This document shows, piece after piece, positions 7,390-10,014 of a DNA stretch of 10,014 nucleotides. The stretch's first letter is position 1. Each line of letters begins with the position of its first letter. Made by a program: the position numbers and the translations under genes. The DNA comes from Desulfobacterales bacterium (lineage in GTDB: Bacteria; Desulfobacterota; Desulfobacteria; Desulfobacterales; JAHIVH01), in NCBI GenBank assembly GCA_020056645.1, contig JAGVHJ010000273.1, positions 1-10,014 on the forward strand, in the 5' to 3' direction. Under the pieces are notes generated by a model. That model had not been told where the DNA came from, ran no database searches, and saw nothing but the letters and a program-made list of their open reading frames with translations.

Positions 7390-8289
7390 ATGTTCAAGAA
7401 AATTTTGTTTGCCACGTCCGCCACCGAAGCGAGCGATCATGCCGCGAGAGTTGCATTCAACATGGCGGCCGCTTTAAAGGCCCACATCAACCTTTTTCAT
7501 GTGCTGGGGGTGCCCACAAGGGGTTACAGCCAGGTTGTGTTGGATGTTAAAACCAAAGAAAAGGTCGAAATCGATGATGAGTACATTTCATGGGTGGAAG
7601 AGGAAATCCGGACCTATTATGCAAACCAGCTGAAAGACAGGAAAATTGATCTCTCCATCAAGGCGGTCGTAGGAATTCCCCATCGGGAGATCTTGAGACA
7701 GGCCAAGGAGATCAAACCTGACCTCATCATCATGGGCGGTAGCACCGGCTCCGATGAAGAGTCTGTCTATAAGTCGAATACCGGCTCGACGCTCCAACGG
7801 GTCGCCAAGGCCGCCCAATGCCCCATTCTTATTGTTAATCGGCCCGCGGCCTCTTTCTGGGGAGGGGTATCGAGCATCGTTTTTGGAGCCGATTTCTCAA
7901 AAGCCTCAGACAAGGCTTTCGAATTCGCCTTAAAGGTGGCCCAGGCGATGAAGTGCGAACTCCATATCTTCCATGCCTTGGATATCACCTCAAACCATAT
8001 GGGCCTCTCCCTCTCCCAGGATGAGATTGAGGAGCGTATCCGGAAGAACCTGAACCTGATCCGTGCCCGTTATGTTTCTAAAATGACCGACAAAAAGAAC
8101 TTCTCAATGGATGTTTGGGAGGGAATTCCCTACGTGGAGATCGTCAAATACGCAAGGGAGAAACATGCGGATTTGATTGTCATGGCGCACAGCTCTAGAA
8201 AACTCGAAGGAGATGCGCCGAAGATCGGGAGCAATATGGAACAGGTCATCCTCCGTGCAGGATGTCCCGTTATCAGCGTCAATCATTGA
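7390..8289 (+). CDS. Tandem universal stress protein (two Usp domains)
   Basis: The 299-residue soluble protein consists of two UspA-like halves, about residues 1-150 and 158-299, each beginning with a beta-strand motif (MFKKILFATS; SSIVFGADFS) and ending in CPILIVN or CPVISVN. In the first half the nucleotide-binding loop is partly conserved (G117-x2-G120, then G132-S133), but the spacer is 11 residues instead of the usual 9. In the second half the two leading glycines are replaced (AHSS, 266-269) and only G280-S281 remains, so ATP binding there is doubtful. The gene starts 17 bases after hmcF; ATG 7390 is preferred over a GTG at 7384 because AAGGAGGG (7377-7384) is then correctly spaced. 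It is probably co-transcribed with hmc. Its biochemical role is unknown; Usp proteins often act in energy stress. Confidence 0.88.
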   Translation: MFKKILFATSATEASDHAARVAFNMAAALKAHINLFHVLGVPTRGYSQVVLDVKTKEKVEIDDEYISWVEEEIRTYYANQLKDRKIDLSIKAVVGIPHREILRQAKEIKPDLIIMGGSTGSDEESVYKSNTGSTLQRVAKAAQCPILIVNRPAASFWGGVSSIVFGADFSKASDKAFEFALKVAQAMKCELHIFHALDITSNHMGLSLSQDEIEERIRKNLNLIRARYVSKMTDKKNFSMDVWEGIPYVEIVKYAREKHADLIVMAHSSRKLEGDAPKIGSNMEQVILRAGCPVISVNH

Positions 8290-8308
8290 CCGGTTCCAAT
8301 ATGCGGCT

Positions 8309-8343
8309 GAGACCGGAAGCGCCGGTCTCCATCAACCTTTTTT
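8309..8343 (+). terminator. Strong hairpin with displaced T-run after the usp gene
   Basis: GAGACCGG (8309-8316) and CCGGTCTC (8322-8329) form a perfect 8-bp, GC-rich stem around a five-base loop (AAGCG). Six T follow at 8338-8343, but eight bases separate them from the stem, further than in a classical intrinsic terminator. It may be a leaky terminator, attenuator or mRNA 3'-end stabiliser that sets the hmc-usp transcript apart from the downstream regulator genes. Confidence 0.55.
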
Positions 8344-8379
8344 AAAGCGTTACCAATAATAAAAAAGTAAGAGGTGGTT

Positions 8380-8730
8380 ATGAAAAAAATACTCATTATC
8401 GACGATGACGCAAACATCAGGGACTATCTGGTCTCCTTACTGGAAGACAACGGATACCAAACCTTCACCGCAGGCGATGTTCGGGAGGGGGTCAAGCTCG
8501 CTAAAAAAGAAAAACCTCACCTGATCACCCTGGATCTTGAAATGCCGGGCGAGTGGGGCCCTAGATTCTACCGGCAGATATCCCAGGACAAGGAGTTGAA
8601 AAATATTCCCGTGATCGTCATCAGTGGATTGTCCGGTAACGATTACGCCATCAGCAAAGCGGTCGCAACCCTCAATAAACCCTTTGATCGCGATGAATTG
8701 TTAAAAATCGTTAAAGATAATATCCTTTAA
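8380..8730 (+). CDS. Stand-alone response-regulator receiver protein (CheY-like)
   Basis: The 116-residue protein is a single receiver domain with no output domain. The key residues are present: acidic pair D8-D9 (IIDDD), phospho-acceptor D52 (LDLEMPG), S82 in the beta-4 position (VIVISG) and K100 followed by P101. It should therefore be phosphorylated, probably by the kinase encoded next. The ATG at 8380 is chosen because it gives the standard MKKILIIDDD start with AAGAGG (8369-8374) five bases upstream; a GTG at 8374 would overlap that site. In Desulfovibrio vulgaris the hmc genes are followed by rrf1, also a response regulator, so this could be a positional counterpart, though orthology is not shown. 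Without an output domain it must act through protein contacts, as a phosphorelay step or on a partner enzyme. Confidence 0.92.
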   Translation: MKKILIIDDDANIRDYLVSLLEDNGYQTFTAGDVREGVKLAKKEKPHLITLDLEMPGEWGPRFYRQISQDKELKNIPVIVISGLSGNDYAISKAVATLNKPFDRDELLKIVKDNIL

Positions 8731-8756
8731 TCCCTTTACCATTTCGAGAAGAGGCC

Positions 8757-10014
8757 TTGGCGGAAAACATTCTATTAATAGACCACGATGAGAGTCATGC
8801 AAGAGCACTGAAAGTCTATCTCGAACGGGGCCTGTTGACGGTTGTGATCGCATCCTCGTCAAAAGAGGTTCAGGAAAGAATTGAGGCGGCTGACTTTGAA
8901 ATTCTTCTGGCCGATCCGTTTTTTCTTGGAAAAGGCATCTTCTCGCTTATCAAAACTCTGAAAAAGAGAGATCCTTCGGTTCAGATTATTATTTTTTGTG
9001 AAAAACGAAATATGGATAGAGCCATGGATTCTTTGGGCTTCGTCGCCATCCATTTCCTGGAACGTCCTATCAACAGCAAGACTCTGGATCTGGCCATTGA
9101 TCATGCCAAGAGATGGCTGTTGAGCGAGCGGCGGCTCGCCAACAACGCCCAGTTCATTTCCGATCTTCAGAACGCCCAGCTGCTTTATTATCAGCTTTTT
9201 AATGAGGTGCCTTGCTATATTTCCGTTCAAAACAGGGATCTCCGGATCACCGCGGCCAACACGCTGTTTCAAAGAGACTTCGGAAATCAGGTGGGGGCTC
9301 ATTGTTATGAAATTTACAAGCACCGAACGTCGACCTGTCCCGGCTGCGCGGTGGTGCAAACATTTAAAGACGGCCTCTCCCATTCCACAGAGGAGATCGT
9401 CACCGCCATTTCTGGCAAACAATACAATGTCCTCACCCAGACCGCGCCCATCATCGACGAACACGGAGAGATCAGCCAGGTCATGGAGATCTCCACCAAC
9501 ATCACCCAAATCCGGCAGCTCCAGGACCACCTATCTTCCCTGGGGCTGATGCTGGGCTCCATGTCTCATGGAGTCAAGGGGATGCTCACAGCCCTTGACG
9601 GCGGCATCTATCAGATGGAGACCGGCATGAAAAAAGGGGATGCCGAGCGGACGGAAAAAGCGTTTGGTCTGATCAAGCAGATGGCGGAGCGGATCAAAAA
9701 AATGGTTCTTGAGATCCTCTATTACGCCAAATCCCGGGAGCTTCATTATCAGACGGTTGACGCCGGCGCGCTTTTTCAAACCATCGTTTCGACGGTAACC
9801 CCCATGGCCGTTAACCATCATGTTCAGTTTAAAACCCACATCCCCGAGAATTTGGGGCAGCTCGACACCGACCCAAACTGGTTGCCGGCGGCCCTGATCA
9901 ACCTCACCGAAAACGCCGTTGACGCCTGCCGATATGACATGGAAAAAGATAAGAAACACCCGACCGTTTCTTTTAATGTGTGGGAGGAATCAAGGGAGGA
10001 TGGGCAGCGGCCAG
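8757..10014 (+). CDS. Sensor histidine kinase with N-terminal degenerate receiver and PAS-like domain (partial, runs off right edge)
   Basis: An open frame runs from TTG 8757 to the window end (419 codons) and encodes three regions. Residues 1-115 resemble a receiver (MAENILLIDHDES, possible acceptor D53), but the usual Lys-Pro is R103-P104 and the beta-4 Thr/Ser position appears to be Cys, so phosphorylation is doubtful. Residues 145-250 are PAS-like, with a CPGC pair (C194, C197) and C183. A helix leads to a kinase dimerisation domain whose H-box is SMSHGVKGMLTALDGG (H271), without the usual acidic residue after His or the Asn-Pro. The N-box is ENAVDA (N386). The glycine boxes lie outside the window. 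No transmembrane segment is seen, so it is probably cytoplasmic. The TTG start is chosen for the receiver-like N-terminus; GAGAAGAGG (8746-8754) lies upstream and no ATG fits. It starts 26 bases after the response regulator, its likely partner. Confidence 0.85.
   Translation, partial: MAENILLIDHDESHARALKVYLERGLLTVVIASSSKEVQERIEAADFEILLADPFFLGKGIFSLIKTLKKRDPSVQIIIFCEKRNMDRAMDSLGFVAIHFLERPINSKTLDLAIDHAKRWLLSERRLANNAQFISDLQNAQLLYYQLFNEVPCYISVQNRDLRITAANTLFQRDFGNQVGAHCYEIYKHRTSTCPGCAVVQTFKDGLSHSTEEIVTAISGKQYNVLTQTAPIIDEHGEISQVMEISTNITQIRQLQDHLSSLGLMLGSMSHGVKGMLTALDGGIYQMETGMKKGDAERTEKAFGLIKQMAERIKKMVLEILYYAKSRELHYQTVDAGALFQTIVSTVTPMAVNHHVQFKTHIPENLGQLDTDPNWLPAALINLTENAVDACRYDMEKDKKHPTVSFNVWEESREDGQRP

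Overview
The window fits a sulfate-reducing or related strictly anaerobic bacterium of the former Deltaproteobacteria (Desulfobacterota). The main reason is a complete six-gene set with the composition and order of the Hmc (high-molecular-weight cytochrome) transmembrane redox complex known from Desulfovibrio: a 16-haem periplasmic cytochrome c (hmcA), a Tat-exported four-cluster ferredoxin-like protein (hmcB), an NrfD/HybB-type membrane protein (hmcC), a 47-residue membrane peptide (hmcD), a NarI-like cytochrome b (hmcE) and a cytoplasmic CCG-domain iron-sulfur protein (hmcF). The genus cannot be told from the sequence alone.

Layout. Bases 1-695 (minus strand) hold the first 231 residues of an MMPL/RND-superfamily exporter that runs off the left edge. 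Bases 696-995 are a divergent AT-rich intergenic region with candidate promoters in both directions and a dyad-rich centre. Bases 996-7372 are hmcABCDEF on the plus strand, tightly packed (gaps of 0 to about 55 bases) and probably one transcript. Bases 7390-8289 encode a tandem-domain universal stress protein, 17 bases after hmcF. A strong 8-bp hairpin with a displaced T-run follows (8309-8343). Then come a stand-alone response-regulator receiver (8380-8730) and a sensor histidine kinase (from a TTG at 8757), which is cut by the right edge before its ATP-binding glycine boxes.

How the genes work together. In the known Hmc model, electrons from periplasmic hydrogenases or formate dehydrogenases arrive through small tetrahaem cytochrome c3 at HmcA. 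They pass to HmcB and the membrane subunits HmcC, HmcD and HmcE, and then to HmcF on the cytoplasmic side, or flow in reverse. The Usp protein and the two-component proteins are placed where Desulfovibrio vulgaris has its rrf1/rrf2 regulators. I infer that they adjust or sense the redox state served by the complex, but nothing in the sequence proves it.

The less ordinary points are: the degenerate distal-histidine motifs in two of the four c3-like units of HmcA; the long charged Ala/Glu/Lys tail on HmcB; the kinase's unusual H-box (SHGVKG), degenerate receiver and CPGC-containing PAS-like region; and the symmetric divergent regulatory region. I do not see a wholly new system. This is a well-formed hmc locus with an accessory signalling module.
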